Shown here: one piece after another, positions 53,542-62,038 of the stretch
Layout of the letters: every line of letters begins with the position of its first letter
How positions within the stretch are numbered: position 1 is the first letter of the stretch
NCBI RefSeq assembly: GCF_020172085.1
Contig: NZ_JAIVAT010000003.1
Coordinates: forward strand, 806,001-870,000
Direction of reading: 5' to 3'
DNA: 64,000 nt
DNA from: Rossellomorea aquimaris
GTDB lineage: Bacteria > Bacillota > Bacilli > Bacillales > Bacillaceae_B
Notes under the pieces: generated by a model
Told to the model about the DNA's origin: nothing
Databases searched by the model: none
The model's input: only the letters and a program-made list of their open reading frames with translations
Translations under genes and position numbers: made by a program

Positions 53542-54888
53542 ATGCTGCGTGTCATTCTAATTACGGTTCTTGTCCTGGGTGTAGCCGGTACCGCTTTCTG
53601 GGGGTACCAGGAACATCAGGAGAAAAATGCGATACTAATTAATGCAGAAAACAACTATCAAAGAGCGTTTCATGAACTAACATATCAAGTGGATCTCCTG
53701 CATGATAAAATCGGTACGACGCTTGCAATGAATTCAAGAAAATCATTGTCTCCGGAACTTGCAGATGTGTGGAGATTAACTTCACAAGCCCACAGCGATG
53801 TAGGGCAGCTTCCATTAACGCTGCTTCCATTTAATAAAACAGAAGAATTTTTAAGCAAAATCGGTGATTTCAGCTATAGGGTGGCCGTAAGAGATTTAGA
53901 TAAAAACCCATTAACGGATAAAGAATATAAGTCCTTGGAAAGTCTTTATAAACAAAGTGCCGATATTCAGGATCAGCTAAGAAAAGTGCAACATCTTATC
54001 ATGGAGAATAATTTGCGGTGGATGGATGTTGAGCTTGCATTGGCAACCGGAAAAGAACAAGCGGATAATACCATTATCGACGGCTTCAAGACCGTTGAGA
54101 AGAATGTATCAGGATATGATGAGGCAAGCTTCGGTACGACTACATTTGTTAACTCAGAGAAAAAAGATCAAAACTTTAAAAAGTTAAAAGGAAAAGAGAT
54201 TTCTAAAGAGGAAGCAGTTCAAATTTTACGTAAGTATTCAGGAATCTCTAAATCAAAAGATGCCAAGGTATCCAAAAGCGGGAAAGGATCGGACTATAAG
54301 TTCTTCAGTGTTTCAATCGGAAACGGTAATACTGAAGCAAGCATGGACATCACCCAAAAAGGCGGATATCCGATCTGGTATATCAATAACCGAGAAATCA
54401 AGAAACCGAAAATCAGTTTGAACAAAGCGGCTGAAAAAGCAACGGCTTTCTTAAAGGATAATAACTTTCAAAATCTGGAGATGTTCGAAAGTGCCCAGTA
54501 TGATAATATCGGTATGTTCACCTATGTGACATCCTTGGACGGTGTGAGGATCTACCCAGATTCAGTCAAAATAAAAGTAGCACTCGATAACGGACAAATT
54601 GTAGGGTTTGCAGCTGAAGAATACTTAAAGAATAATCACGAAAGAGAAATACCTAAAGCAACGATTACAAAGGCCGAGGCGAAGGAAACGACCAATCCTA
54701 ATCTTAAAATTATGGAAGAGCGCCAAGCGATAATCGTTAACGATCTTAATGAAGAAGTCCTATGTTATGAATTCCTAGGTATGCTAGGAAAAGATACCTA
54801 TCGAATTTTCATTAATGCAAAAACGGGAGAAGAAGAAAAAGTAGAGCGACTCAAAAATGCAGAACCAATTTATGAAGAAGTAGTATAA
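53542..54888 (+). CDS. ypeB: germination protein YpeB
   Basis: Required for SleB stability and localisation in the spore. 448 aa: N-terminal membrane anchor (residues ~3-20), helical SleB-interacting region, and three PepSY domains in the C-terminal half (for example KEISKEEAVQILRKY and KISLNKAAEKATAFL). Standard length for the family. AGAGGTGAAG precedes the ATG. Forespore expression is expected. Confidence 0.94.
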   Translation: MLRVILITVLVLGVAGTAFWGYQEHQEKNAILINAENNYQRAFHELTYQVDLLHDKIGTTLAMNSRKSLSPELADVWRLTSQAHSDVGQLPLTLLPFNKTEEFLSKIGDFSYRVAVRDLDKNPLTDKEYKSLESLYKQSADIQDQLRKVQHLIMENNLRWMDVELALATGKEQADNTIIDGFKTVEKNVSGYDEASFGTTTFVNSEKKDQNFKKLKGKEISKEEAVQILRKYSGISKSKDAKVSKSGKGSDYKFFSVSIGNGNTEASMDITQKGGYPIWYINNREIKKPKISLNKAAEKATAFLKDNNFQNLEMFESAQYDNIGMFTYVTSLDGVRIYPDSVKIKVALDNGQIVGFAAEEYLKNNHEREIPKATITKAEAKETTNPNLKIMEERQAIIVNDLNEEVLCYEFLGMLGKDTYRIFINAKTGEEEKVERLKNAEPIYEEVV

Positions 54889-54896
54889 CACTTACT

Positions 54897-54935
54897 GGGA
54901 CGGATCTCCTCAATCGGAGGTCCGTCCCTCTTTCC
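54897..54935 (+). terminator. terminator after sleB-ypeB
   Basis: GGGACGGATCTCC pairs with GGAGGTCCGTCCC (one mismatch) around TCAATC, then a T-rich run. Confidence 0.85.
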
Positions 54936-55022
54936 TGTTGGAAAATTCAAAAAGATGTGGAAAGGAGTAGGCTGACGTGCCATAATATAGATACAAAATA
55001 CGGAAAGTGGGAATTTTGGACT

Positions 55023-55670
55023 ATGATAAAAGCAGGTACCACGTTGCAATTGGAACCTATACATAATGAGTCATTTGATCGATATAGATGCAGGGTCGTC
55101 GAGATTGGACAGGAAGGGATTTATATTGATTATCCCATTCATACCAAAACTGAGAAAGCCATCTTTTTAATTGACGGCACACAACTCAAAGCAAGCTTTA
55201 CCATCAATGAGCAAACGGTTCTGATGTTTGAAACGGAAGTGATGGGCCGTAAATTATCCAAAATACCGATGATCTACCTTCACTATCCCGGTGATGATGG
55301 ATTAGTGAAGGTTCAAAGGAGACAATTCGTTCGGGTAGAAGCCAATACGGATATTTCATTGAAGATTGATGACTGCTTTTACCCTACCCTTACCGAAGAC
55401 CTCAGCGCTGGTGGATGTGCAGTAGTGGTGAGAAAGGGGATGGATCTGAAAAGTGGAACGAAGCTGTCTACAATCATCGTTCTTCCAATGCAAACCGGAG
55501 AGTGTCAGTATGTAGAAATCGAAGGCAAGGTCATCCGGGTATGGGAGAAAGAGCATAAAGAAGTGGCAAGTATTGAATTTGTTCATTTAACTGAAAATCA
55601 AAGGCAGCTCATTTTAAGATATTGCTTTGAAAAGCAGCTCGATTTAAGAAAAAAAGGCTTACTTGAATAA
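55023..55670 (+). CDS. ypfA: PilZ-domain c-di-GMP receptor YpfA (DgrA/MotI)
   Basis: Binds cyclic di-GMP and then interferes with MotA to stop flagellar rotation in B. subtilis. ~215 aa: N-terminal YcgR-N-like domain (residues ~1-95), then a PilZ domain with the RxxxR motif (QRRQFVRVEA) and DLSAGGC. The start is uncertain: homology suggests ATG 55023 with a weak GTGGGA site; a stronger AAAGGAG further upstream (54960) has no good in-frame start after it. Confidence 0.87.
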   Translation: MIKAGTTLQLEPIHNESFDRYRCRVVEIGQEGIYIDYPIHTKTEKAIFLIDGTQLKASFTINEQTVLMFETEVMGRKLSKIPMIYLHYPGDDGLVKVQRRQFVRVEANTDISLKIDDCFYPTLTEDLSAGGCAVVVRKGMDLKSGTKLSTIIVLPMQTGECQYVEIEGKVIRVWEKEHKEVASIEFVHLTENQRQLILRYCFEKQLDLRKKGLLE

Positions 55671-55723
55671 AAAGTTTAAATGTACACATACTTTTTCTTA
55701 GAATAGAAAAAGGGTGATGTTAG

Positions 55724-55912
55724 ATGAAAACAGTTGAACGGATCTTAATTAAATTAGCCATCATACACTTTATATTATTAATAGCGGTACAATTTATGGT
55801 CCATCAATTGAATATCATTCCAGAGCTTCATAAGATCGTCTTTTATGAAGGTGTGGAGAAAATGGAATACAGTGATATAGTGGAAACCATTTCAAACAGA
55901 GCAGGAGAATGA
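55724..55912 (+). CDS. ypfB: YpfB, small membrane protein
   Basis: A 62-aa protein with one membrane helix (IHFILLIAVQFMVHQ, residues ~14-28) and a short outer tail with a conserved-looking YEGVEKMEY. Resembles B. subtilis YpfB (DUF5359) in size and position between ypfA and cmk. Function unknown. The stop codon lies inside a terminator hairpin. Confidence 0.8.
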   Translation: MKTVERILIKLAIIHFILLIAVQFMVHQLNIIPELHKIVFYEGVEKMEYSDIVETISNRAGE

Positions 55913-55930
55913 AACCTGCTCTCTTTTTCT
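55898..55930 (+). terminator. terminator after ypfB
   Basis: AGAGCAGG pairs with CCTGCTCT, 9-base loop containing the ypfB stop, followed by CTTTTTC. Confidence 0.85.
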
Positions 55931-56040
55931 GAATGGGTTTGTGAGGTAACACACTCATCAGAAAAGAATCCTTAAACGAAATCGTAGATTTATGTTAAAA
56001 TGGGTAAGAAAATTATTAGGAACATAAGTAGGTGGACGAA

Positions 56041-56709
56041 TTGAAAAAATTAAGAATTGCGATTGATGGTCCTGCAGCTGCAGGCAAAAGTACGGTTGCC
56101 AAATTAGTGGCAGGAAAATTATCTTATCTTTATATTGATACCGGTGCGATGTATCGCTCATTAACGTATAAAGCTTTGACCAATAATGTAGATTTGCATA
56201 ATGAACAAGAATTGAATCAATTGCTATCCGGAACGACGATTGATCTTGAACCTTCAGATCAGGGACAGCTTGTGTTACTAGACGGGGAGAACGTAACAGA
56301 TGAAATCCGTCAGGCATCTGTGACCAATTCCGTTTCCCACGTGGCTGTTCATTCTCGTGTAAGGGAAGAGATGGTGAAAAGACAGCAGGAACTTGCCCAG
56401 GAAGGCGCAGTGGTGATGGATGGAAGGGATATTGGAACTCATGTCATTCCAGATGCCGAAATCAAAGTCTTTTTACTTGCGAGTGTTGATGAAAGGGCCC
56501 AACGGAGACATGAAGAGAACCTCTCGAAGGGATACCCGTCTGACCTGGATCAATTAAAAGAAGAAATAGCCCGCCGTGACAAAATTGATTCAGAAAGAGA
56601 AGTGGCCCCGCTTAGAAAAGCAGAGGATGCCACGGAAATAGACACCACGTCCCTTTCCATATCAGAAGTCGTGGACCAAATTATGGTGTTAGTAGAAAGG
56701 AAAGGTTAA
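56041..56709 (+). CDS. cmk: cytidylate kinase
   Basis: Phosphorylates CMP and dCMP. 222 aa: P-loop [14 protein letters not shown] (residues ~6-19), [12 protein letters not shown] substrate region and [11 protein letters not shown] with NMP-binding Asp/Arg. The TTG at 56041 is 7 bases after AGGTGGA and matches the family start (M-KK-L-IAIDGP); a GTG three codons upstream has no ribosome binding site. One base separates its stop from the plsC start. Confidence 0.95.
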   Translation: MKKLRIAIDGPAAAGKSTVAKLVAGKLSYLYIDTGAMYRSLTYKALTNNVDLHNEQELNQLLSGTTIDLEPSDQGQLVLLDGENVTDEIRQASVTNSVSHVAVHSRVREEMVKRQQELAQEGAVVMDGRDIGTHVIPDAEIKVFLLASVDERAQRRHEENLSKGYPSDLDQLKEEIARRDKIDSEREVAPLRKAEDATEIDTTSLSISEVVDQIMVLVERKG

Positions 56710-56710
56710 A

Positions 56711-57292
56711 GTGAACCTATATACCTTTGCTAGAGGTCTCGTTAAGTCGATTCTTTCTCCATTGTACCGAATAGAGGTACAGGGATTGGAGCACTTCCCA
56801 AAAGATGGCGGGGTGCTGCTTTGTGCCAATCATATTGATAACCTTGATCCCCCTGTTGTGGGGATCTCTGCCCCGAGGCCTGTCTCCTTCATGGCTAAAG
56901 AAGAGCTCTTCGGTGTCCCTTTACTCGGAAAGCTGTTACCTGGGTTGCGTGCATTCCCTGTCAAAAGGGGGATGAGTGACCGGGAAGCACTTCGAAAAGG
57001 ATTGCAGGTTTTGAAAGAGGGAGATGTTTTAGGACTGTTCCCAGAGGGTACAAGAAGTAAGACAGGACAAATAGGAAAGGGATTGGCTGGTGCAGGATTC
57101 TTTGCACTCCGTTCTGATGCTTACGTTGTACCTTGTGCCATCATCGGACCATACAAGCCGTTCAAGAAATTGAAGGTAGTATTCGGGCAGCCGATCCCGA
57201 TGGAAAGTATCCGCGAAGAAAGATTGAATGCGGAGAAAACGACGGAAATCATTATGCAGCATATTGAAAACCTGATACATGAACATCAATAA
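56711..57292 (+). CDS. plsC: 1-acyl-sn-glycerol-3-phosphate acyltransferase
   Basis: Makes phosphatidic acid in phospholipid synthesis. 193 aa, membrane-associated PlsC/LPLAT family: catalytic NHIDNLDPP (NHX4D) at residues ~40-48 and acceptor-binding FPEGTRS at ~116-122. N-terminal amphipathic/hydrophobic segment. Starts with GTG immediately behind cmk, so translationally coupled. The B. subtilis gene (yhdO) lies elsewhere, but many Bacillaceae have this copy between cmk and ypfD. Confidence 0.9.
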   Translation: MNLYTFARGLVKSILSPLYRIEVQGLEHFPKDGGVLLCANHIDNLDPPVVGISAPRPVSFMAKEELFGVPLLGKLLPGLRAFPVKRGMSDREALRKGLQVLKEGDVLGLFPEGTRSKTGQIGKGLAGAGFFALRSDAYVVPCAIIGPYKPFKKLKVVFGQPIPMESIREERLNAEKTTEIIMQHIENLIHEHQ

Positions 57293-57414
57293 TATAAGGT
57301 TTCCCGCTTGACAAAATGTAGTATTTATTAGAAGTTAGTAGAAAGAATATTTTATATTGCGAAGTCTTACAATAATCAAAATCTTTGCAGTCATGGATTA
57401 AGGAGGAGTACATA

Positions 57415-58545
57415 ATGGAAGACATGAATGGAATTGAAGTGAAGAACCTTGAAATTGGTGAAAAAGTGAAAGGAACAGTTACTAAGGTTGAAGAAAAACA
57501 AGTCTTAGTCGACGTTCAAGATAGTAAAGTAGATGGCATCATTCCAATCAGTGAACTCTCGAGCCTTCATATTGAAAAAGCTTCTGATGTAGTCAATGAA
57601 GGGGATGTACTTGAGTTAATCGTGACAAAAGTGGAAGAAGAGCTACTGGTTCTTTCCAAGCGTAAAGTGGACGCTGAAAAGGCATGGGAAGAAATGAAGA
57701 GCCGCTTTGAAAACGGTGACGTGTTTGAAGCTGAAGTAAAAGATGTTGTAAAAGGCGGCCTTGTTGTCGACCTTGGAGTCCGGGGATTTGTTCCTGCATC
57801 TTTGGTTGAAGATTATTATGTTGAGGATTTTTCAGACTATAAAGATAAAACGTTAACGTTCAAAATTGTTGAATTAGATCAGGAGAAGAACCGCTTAATC
57901 CTCTCCCACCGAGCTGTAGTAGAGGCAGAGAAGCAACAGCAAAAGAAAAAGCTCCTGACGGATATCGAATCCGGTGCTGTACTTGAAGGAACGGTTCAAC
58001 GAATCACGGATTTTGGTGCATTCGTCGATATCGGTGGGGTAGATGGCCTTGTTCATATTTCTCAGCTATCTCATGAACATGTTGAAAAGCCTTCCGACGT
58101 CGTTACAGAAGGTCAAAAAGTACAGGTGAAGGTATTGAGTGTCGATCGTGACAACGAACGTATTTCTTTATCCATTAAAGAAACCCTGCCTGGACCATGG
58201 AGTGAAATCTCTGAAAAGGCACCTAAAGGAAGCGTGTTGGACGGTGTCGTAAAACGCCTGGTCTCCTATGGCGCATTTGTAGAAGTGTTACCTGGAGTCG
58301 AAGGGCTTGTTCATATCTCTCAGATTTCACATAAGCATATCGGTACACCTCACGAAGTACTGCAAGAAAATCAGGATGTGAAAGTGAAGGTACTTGACGT
58401 TAACGAAAACGAACAACGCCTATCCTTAAGCATCAAGGCCCTCGAAGAAAAAGAGGAAGAAGTAACCGACTACGAAATGCCTGAAGAAAGTACCGGCTTC
58501 CAATTGGGCGAAATGATTGGAGACAAACTAAAAGATCTTAAGTAA
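57415..58545 (+). CDS. ypfD: S1 RNA-binding domain protein YpfD (ribosomal protein S1 homologue)
   Basis: RNA-binding protein with four S1 motifs, 376 aa, at residues ~10-80, ~95-165, ~180-250 and ~265-335 (repeats such as VDIGGVDGLVHISQLS and VEVLPGVEGLVHISQIS). Shorter than the six-domain S1 of E. coli and not essential in B. subtilis. AAGGAGGAG precedes the ATG at 57415. Acidic tail. Upstream 120 bases carry promoter-like TTGACA near 57308. Confidence 0.93.
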   Translation: MEDMNGIEVKNLEIGEKVKGTVTKVEEKQVLVDVQDSKVDGIIPISELSSLHIEKASDVVNEGDVLELIVTKVEEELLVLSKRKVDAEKAWEEMKSRFENGDVFEAEVKDVVKGGLVVDLGVRGFVPASLVEDYYVEDFSDYKDKTLTFKIVELDQEKNRLILSHRAVVEAEKQQQKKKLLTDIESGAVLEGTVQRITDFGAFVDIGGVDGLVHISQLSHEHVEKPSDVVTEGQKVQVKVLSVDRDNERISLSIKETLPGPWSEISEKAPKGSVLDGVVKRLVSYGAFVEVLPGVEGLVHISQISHKHIGTPHEVLQENQDVKVKVLDVNENEQRLSLSIKALEEKEEEVTDYEMPEESTGFQLGEMIGDKLKDLK

Positions 58546-58557
58546 TGGTGATGAATT

Positions 58558-59616
58558 GTGACGAGAGCTCAAAGAAAGCAAGACCATATTAATTATGCTT
58601 TATCAACCGGCCAACAACGCAAGACCGGCTTTGATGAAGTGGCTTTTGTCCACCAAAGCTTACCGAATATAGCAGTAGATGACATTCATCTACAGACTCA
58701 AATTGGCGAACTTACTTGGAGTTCGCCAATTTTCATAAATGCTATGACAGGTGGAGGTGGGGAATCCACATCAAAGATTAATGAAGAATTATCAATCCTT
58801 TCCAGGGAAACGGGTCTTGCGATCGCGGTAGGTTCCCAAATGTCAGCGCTTAAAGACCGTACCGAACGAAGTACGTATGAAATTGTACGAAAGCACAACC
58901 CGAATGGGATGGTGTTTGGTAATTTAGGCAGTGAGGCTACCGTTCAGCAGGCGAGAGATGCCGTTGAAATGATTGAAGCCAACGCCTTGCAGATTCACTT
59001 GAATGTGATACAAGAACTGACGATGCCTGAAGGCGACCGTGACTTCAGAGGGGCATTGGACAGAATAAAGGAGATTGCCGAGCGTATTTCAGTCCCTGTC
59101 ATCGTGAAAGAGACGGGTTTTGGCATCAGCAAAGAAGTTGCAGATGCCTTGTCCCACTCTAATATCTCAGCCATCGATATAGGTGGGTTCGGCGGGACAA
59201 ATTTTTCGAAAATCGAAAATCAACGCCGAAAACGGATGTTGGATTTTTTCGATGATTGGGGAATTCCCACTGCCATATCCCTGGCCGAGTGCCACGCTGT
59301 ATCGGATAAGCCTATTCTTGCTTCCGGAGGTATCCAGAATAGCTTAGACATCGTTAAGGCTTTTGGTTTAGGGGCATCAGCCGTTGGAATGGCTGGAGTC
59401 ATCCTTAAGCAGCTACTTGAATCAGGTCTGGAGGATACCATTGAGGAAGTACGCCAAATTCATTCAGATATACAGTTTTTAATGTGTGCTCTCGGATGCA
59501 GGCAAATTGAGGATTTTCATAGCGTACCAATGGTATTATCGGGCCACGTTTATCATTGGCTTGAAATGAGAGGGTTGAATCCTGAAGGATATAGCAGGAG
59601 AGCGTTAAATATGTAA
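58558..59616 (+). CDS. fni: type 2 isopentenyl-diphosphate isomerase
   Basis: FMN- and NADPH-dependent isomerase of IPP and DMAPP in isoprenoid synthesis. 352 aa TIM barrel with INAMTGGGGEST, NLGSEATVQQ, HLNVIQEL, VKETGFGIS and IGGFGGTNFSKIEN. Type 2 enzymes occur in Gram-positives and are distinct from E. coli Idi. Starts with GTG 12 bases after ypfD. A perfect terminator follows. Confidence 0.95.
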   Translation: MTRAQRKQDHINYALSTGQQRKTGFDEVAFVHQSLPNIAVDDIHLQTQIGELTWSSPIFINAMTGGGGESTSKINEELSILSRETGLAIAVGSQMSALKDRTERSTYEIVRKHNPNGMVFGNLGSEATVQQARDAVEMIEANALQIHLNVIQELTMPEGDRDFRGALDRIKEIAERISVPVIVKETGFGISKEVADALSHSNISAIDIGGFGGTNFSKIENQRRKRMLDFFDDWGIPTAISLAECHAVSDKPILASGGIQNSLDIVKAFGLGASAVGMAGVILKQLLESGLEDTIEEVRQIHSDIQFLMCALGCRQIEDFHSVPMVLSGHVYHWLEMRGLNPEGYSRRALNM

Positions 59617-59656
59617 AAGAACGATTTCTCAGTTTGAGAAATCGTTCTTTTTTTTT
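59616..59656 (+). terminator. terminator after fni
   Basis: AAAGAACGATTTCTC pairs perfectly with GAGAAATCGTTCTTT, 5-base loop, followed by nine T. Confidence 0.95.
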
Positions 59657-59689
59657 GAAATAGTTTCGTTATGGGGAATTTTAGAATTA

Positions 59690-59783
59690 GGCTGGATTAT
59701 TAGTGAAAGCGGCCGGATTCCCTTTTATTTCTACTGGATTATCACTCAAAACGGCCGGATCTTTTACGATTTCGGCTGGATTA
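59690..59783. repeat. helically phased GGYYGGATTA array, five copies at 21 bp
   Basis: Cores at 59690 (GGCTGGATTA), 59711 (GGCCGGATTC), 59732 (TACTGGATTA), 59753 (GGCCGGATCT) and 59774 (GGCTGGATTA): exactly 21-base period. Spacers are unrelated, though the third part of each tends to T-rich. It lies ~35 bases after the fni terminator and 38 bases before the shortened hairpin repeat. Confidence 0.82.
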
Positions 59784-59821
59784 ATGAGTGATGGCAGATA
59801 AACGATGAGAACGAATATGAT

Positions 59822-59925
59822 TGTCACCTCTAACCAAGCCGCCTCCGCTTTTTGTGGTGTCCAGCTCTAGGGGCTTGGGGCTCGAGGTCATAAGTCGCCC
59901 CAGGGCAAGCCCCTTCCACTTTTCT
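59822..59925. repeat. shortened copy of the 126-bp hairpin repeat
   Basis: Shares CAAGCCGCCTCCGCTTTT, GTCCAGCTC, AGGGGCTTGGGGCTCGAGGT and CATAAG with the array at 46969, but the inner stem-loop is deleted: CATAAGT runs directly into CGCCCC. The outer stem remains perfect (AGGGGCTTG 59869-59877 with CAAGCCCCT 59906-59914). It ends 3 bases before the ypzI stop codon on the other strand. Confidence 0.85.
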
Positions 59926-59928
59926 TGA

Positions 59929-60060
59929 TTACCTCTGTCCTTTTTTAGCTTCTTCCGTTCCCTCAAGGCTGGTTGCTCCGTTGTAGTGTAAGCCTTGATC
60001 TCTGTCAGATTCCACTCGTTTGCTTTGTTTGAGTTTCTTTTCTTGTCGATCTTTACCCAT
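59929..60060 (-). CDS. ypzI: YpzI family small hydrophilic protein
   Basis: A 43-aa protein, very hydrophilic: MGKDRQEKKLKQSKRV, then ESDRDQGLHYNGATSLEG, ending EEAKKGQR. It matches my memory of B. subtilis YpzI, located at the same place between fni and yphA. GGGAGGTG lies 8 bases before the ATG. Another open frame overlaps it on the same strand and is longer, but has no homology. Function unknown. A hairpin repeat abuts its 3' end. Confidence 0.88.
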   Translation of the reverse strand: MGKDRQEKKLKQSKRVESDRDQGLHYNGATSLEGTEEAKKGQR

Positions 60061-60167
60061 TCGAATACACCTCCCTTCTTTATTTTTTCTTTGAAAAGTT
60101 TATTCATACGTGAATGAGATACATAAAGATTTTCCATAATGTAGATAATAGGAGGGGGAGATTGGGT

Positions 60168-60782
60168 ATGGATGGGATTATGTATTTGTGGTTACTTTGG
60201 GGAATGTGGATTTATACAACGTTTTTGATGAGAAAGTCTCATCCACATCGTTTCCGGTATTCTTTTCTTTGTTTACTTCTCATTTGTGCATTTCCTTATG
60301 GAATGAAGATTGCATCGGTGGAGGTATCCTTTCCTGTTTTTGTACTCGCACTCATTTGTATCCTATACATAAGAAATCTTCATTTGAAGGATAAGTTATA
60401 TATGCTTATCGCTGTACTGACGATGGGAATGCTTTATGCAGGGGTTGGGTTGCTTTCTATTTATGACCCTGTCCTCATGTTTATGGATCGTGATTATATT
60501 CTTTCTTTGTCCTTTGTGCTGGTGAGTGTTCTTTTTTATGGTCATTCTTCCCTTTCCGAGTTTCGTGTCATCGCGATCGGTGGAAGTAGTGTGATTGGCG
60601 ATTTCTTTCTTAGCGTTCCATTAAACAACGTAGGATTCACCTATCCCATTGGTGGTCCGGCCTACCTGGATATTCTGGCTTTGTCCATAGGATTACACTT
60701 TGCATTGAAGGTGTTCGGAGAGTTGAATCAGTTCGTTACGATCAAGACACAGCCAAATAAGGGGGAAATGAAAAATCTATGA
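60168..60782 (+). CDS. yphA: YphA, polytopic membrane protein
   Basis: A 204-aa protein with six or seven hydrophobic helices and short loops, matching B. subtilis YphA by position and size. No catalytic motif recognised. The ATG at 60168 is 7-8 bases after a GGAGGGGGAG site; upstream in-frame extension is rejected. Overlaps yphB by 4 bases (ATGA), so yphA-yphB and the next gene form one operon, probably concerned with the spore envelope as yphB is. Confidence 0.85.
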   Translation: MDGIMYLWLLWGMWIYTTFLMRKSHPHRFRYSFLCLLLICAFPYGMKIASVEVSFPVFVLALICILYIRNLHLKDKLYMLIAVLTMGMLYAGVGLLSIYDPVLMFMDRDYILSLSFVLVSVLFYGHSSLSEFRVIAIGGSSVIGDFFLSVPLNNVGFTYPIGGPAYLDILALSIGLHFALKVFGELNQFVTIKTQPNKGEMKNL

Positions 60783-61675
60783 ATGTCTATGTGTATCCGG
60801 TGATCTTTGGTGTGGTTGTAGGGACTTTGACGAGAATCTATATGCTTCGTACGGACTATCGCCAATATCCAACATATCTGCACGGAAAGATTATACATAT
60901 TGCACTTGGTTTCATTGCAGCAGGTCTAGGCACCATCGCCATTCCTGCTTTATTGGAAGAGAATTTCACGGCGATTACGTTTCTTACGGTTGCTGCTTCT
61001 CAGTTCAGGGACGTGAGAAATATGGAGAGAAATACGCTTACGGAGCTTGATGCATATGAGCTTGTTCCAAGAGGGGCTACATACATCGAAGGAATTGCCA
61101 TTGCCTTTGAAAGCCGAAATTACTTAGTCATTTTCACCTCTCTTCTAGCCACGATTGCGTATATCGTTTTTAACATATATGCTGCTCTAGTGATTAGTGC
61201 CATTTGTATGGTACTTGCTCATAAGCTAATGGCCGGCGGACGTTTGAAGGACATCGTGGACATTGAATATGTGAAGCCTCACTTTGACGGTGCAGGATTA
61301 TATGTTGATAACATTTATATCATGAATATCGGTCTTAAAGTAAGGCAGGAGGAAATCTTGCGATACGGGATGGGGTTTATCCTTTCACCCAAATCATTCG
61401 ATGCAAGATCGACTCTCGCGAATCTCGGTCAACGTCAGGCAATTCTTCATGACATGTCGACCTCCCTGGGGATTTTTAAAGATTCAGGGACTCCTGCTCT
61501 AACTCCTCTTGCTAAGAGAGACTTAGACGATGGAAGAGTCGGAGTATTTGTTTTGCCGCAGCGTAAAGATGTAGAAAAAGCTATCGCCATTCTAGGGCAG
61601 GTACCGACCTTGGAAAATGCGATCAGGATGCCGTCCGAGTCTAAGGCGAATCAAGAGGGGAGTCCTATAGAATGA
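60779..61675 (+). CDS. yphB: YIEGIA-domain membrane protein (YphB/SeaA)
   Basis: A 298-aa integral membrane protein carrying the family-defining motif GATYIEGIAIAFESRNY (residues ~103-119). Helices near residues 5-20, 40-60, 70-85, 125-150; C-terminal soluble part. In B. subtilis the homologue is linked to spore envelope assembly (seaA); I recall this and cannot verify details. Overlaps both neighbours by 4 bases, indicating stoichiometric expression. Confidence 0.85.
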   Translation: MNVYVYPVIFGVVVGTLTRIYMLRTDYRQYPTYLHGKIIHIALGFIAAGLGTIAIPALLEENFTAITFLTVAASQFRDVRNMERNTLTELDAYELVPRGATYIEGIAIAFESRNYLVIFTSLLATIAYIVFNIYAALVISAICMVLAHKLMAGGRLKDIVDIEYVKPHFDGAGLYVDNIYIMNIGLKVRQEEILRYGMGFILSPKSFDARSTLANLGQRQAILHDMSTSLGIFKDSGTPALTPLAKRDLDDGRVGVFVLPQRKDVEKAIAILGQVPTLENAIRMPSESKANQEGSPIE

Positions 61676-61863
61676 GTACCACTATACAGAAGTTCATCCT
61701 CGCGACCGTGACAACAACACCTGAAAAAGTACCGAGCGGAACAAGTGTCTTCTATTGTAAAACAGACGAAGAATTACAAAAAATCTGCGCGAATTTAGAA
61801 GCCATTTTGGATGGGATTGCGCATGAAATTGCTGAGGGACTATTTATCATTGTAAAACATTGA
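61672..61863 (+). CDS. small partner protein of YIEGIA (capping-complex subunit type)
   Basis: A 63-aa soluble protein: ILATVTTTPEKVPSGTSV, then an acidic helical part (DEELQKICANLEAILDG) and a hydrophobic end (GLFIIVKH). Proteins of this size next to YIEGIA genes are annotated as capping-complex subunits for YIEGIA (ypzH in B. subtilis, from memory). ATGA overlap with yphB suggests an obligate pair. Mechanism unknown. Confidence 0.8.
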   Translation: MSTTIQKFILATVTTTPEKVPSGTSVFYCKTDEELQKICANLEAILDGIAHEIAEGLFIIVKH

Positions 61864-61901
61864 TTGCCAGTTTATTCTTTTATTGATAAAATAGTAAAGT
61901 T

Positions 61902-61949
61902 AGGGGGGCTGTCCCATAAGGAAACAATACCTTAAGGGCCAGTCCTTCT
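61902..61949 (+). terminator. possible terminator between the yphB operon and der
   Basis: GGGCTGTCCCATAAGG pairs with CCTTAAGGGCCAGTCC at 13 of 16 positions around an 8-base loop. Only a short T-rich stretch follows, so it may be a weak terminator or a small dispersed repeat. Confidence 0.5.
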
Positions 61950-62038
61950 TATGCATAGCACTACATTAATATGATTGAAATGGTTTAAAAAGAGGAAATG
62001 TAAGAACAGGACAACTTCTTACAGAAAGGGTGAATAAC

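Noticed and set aside
54960-54986. AAAGGAG followed by GTG-CCA-TAA before ypfA, as a minimal leader peptide
   Set aside because: Two codons are too few to claim a coding leader; it is noted only because it leaves the ypfA start uncertain.
59781-60137. 118-codon minus-strand frame over ypzI and the shortened hairpin repeat
   Set aside because: The overlapping 43-codon frame matches YpzI and has the proper ribosome binding site; the longer frame is a shadow.
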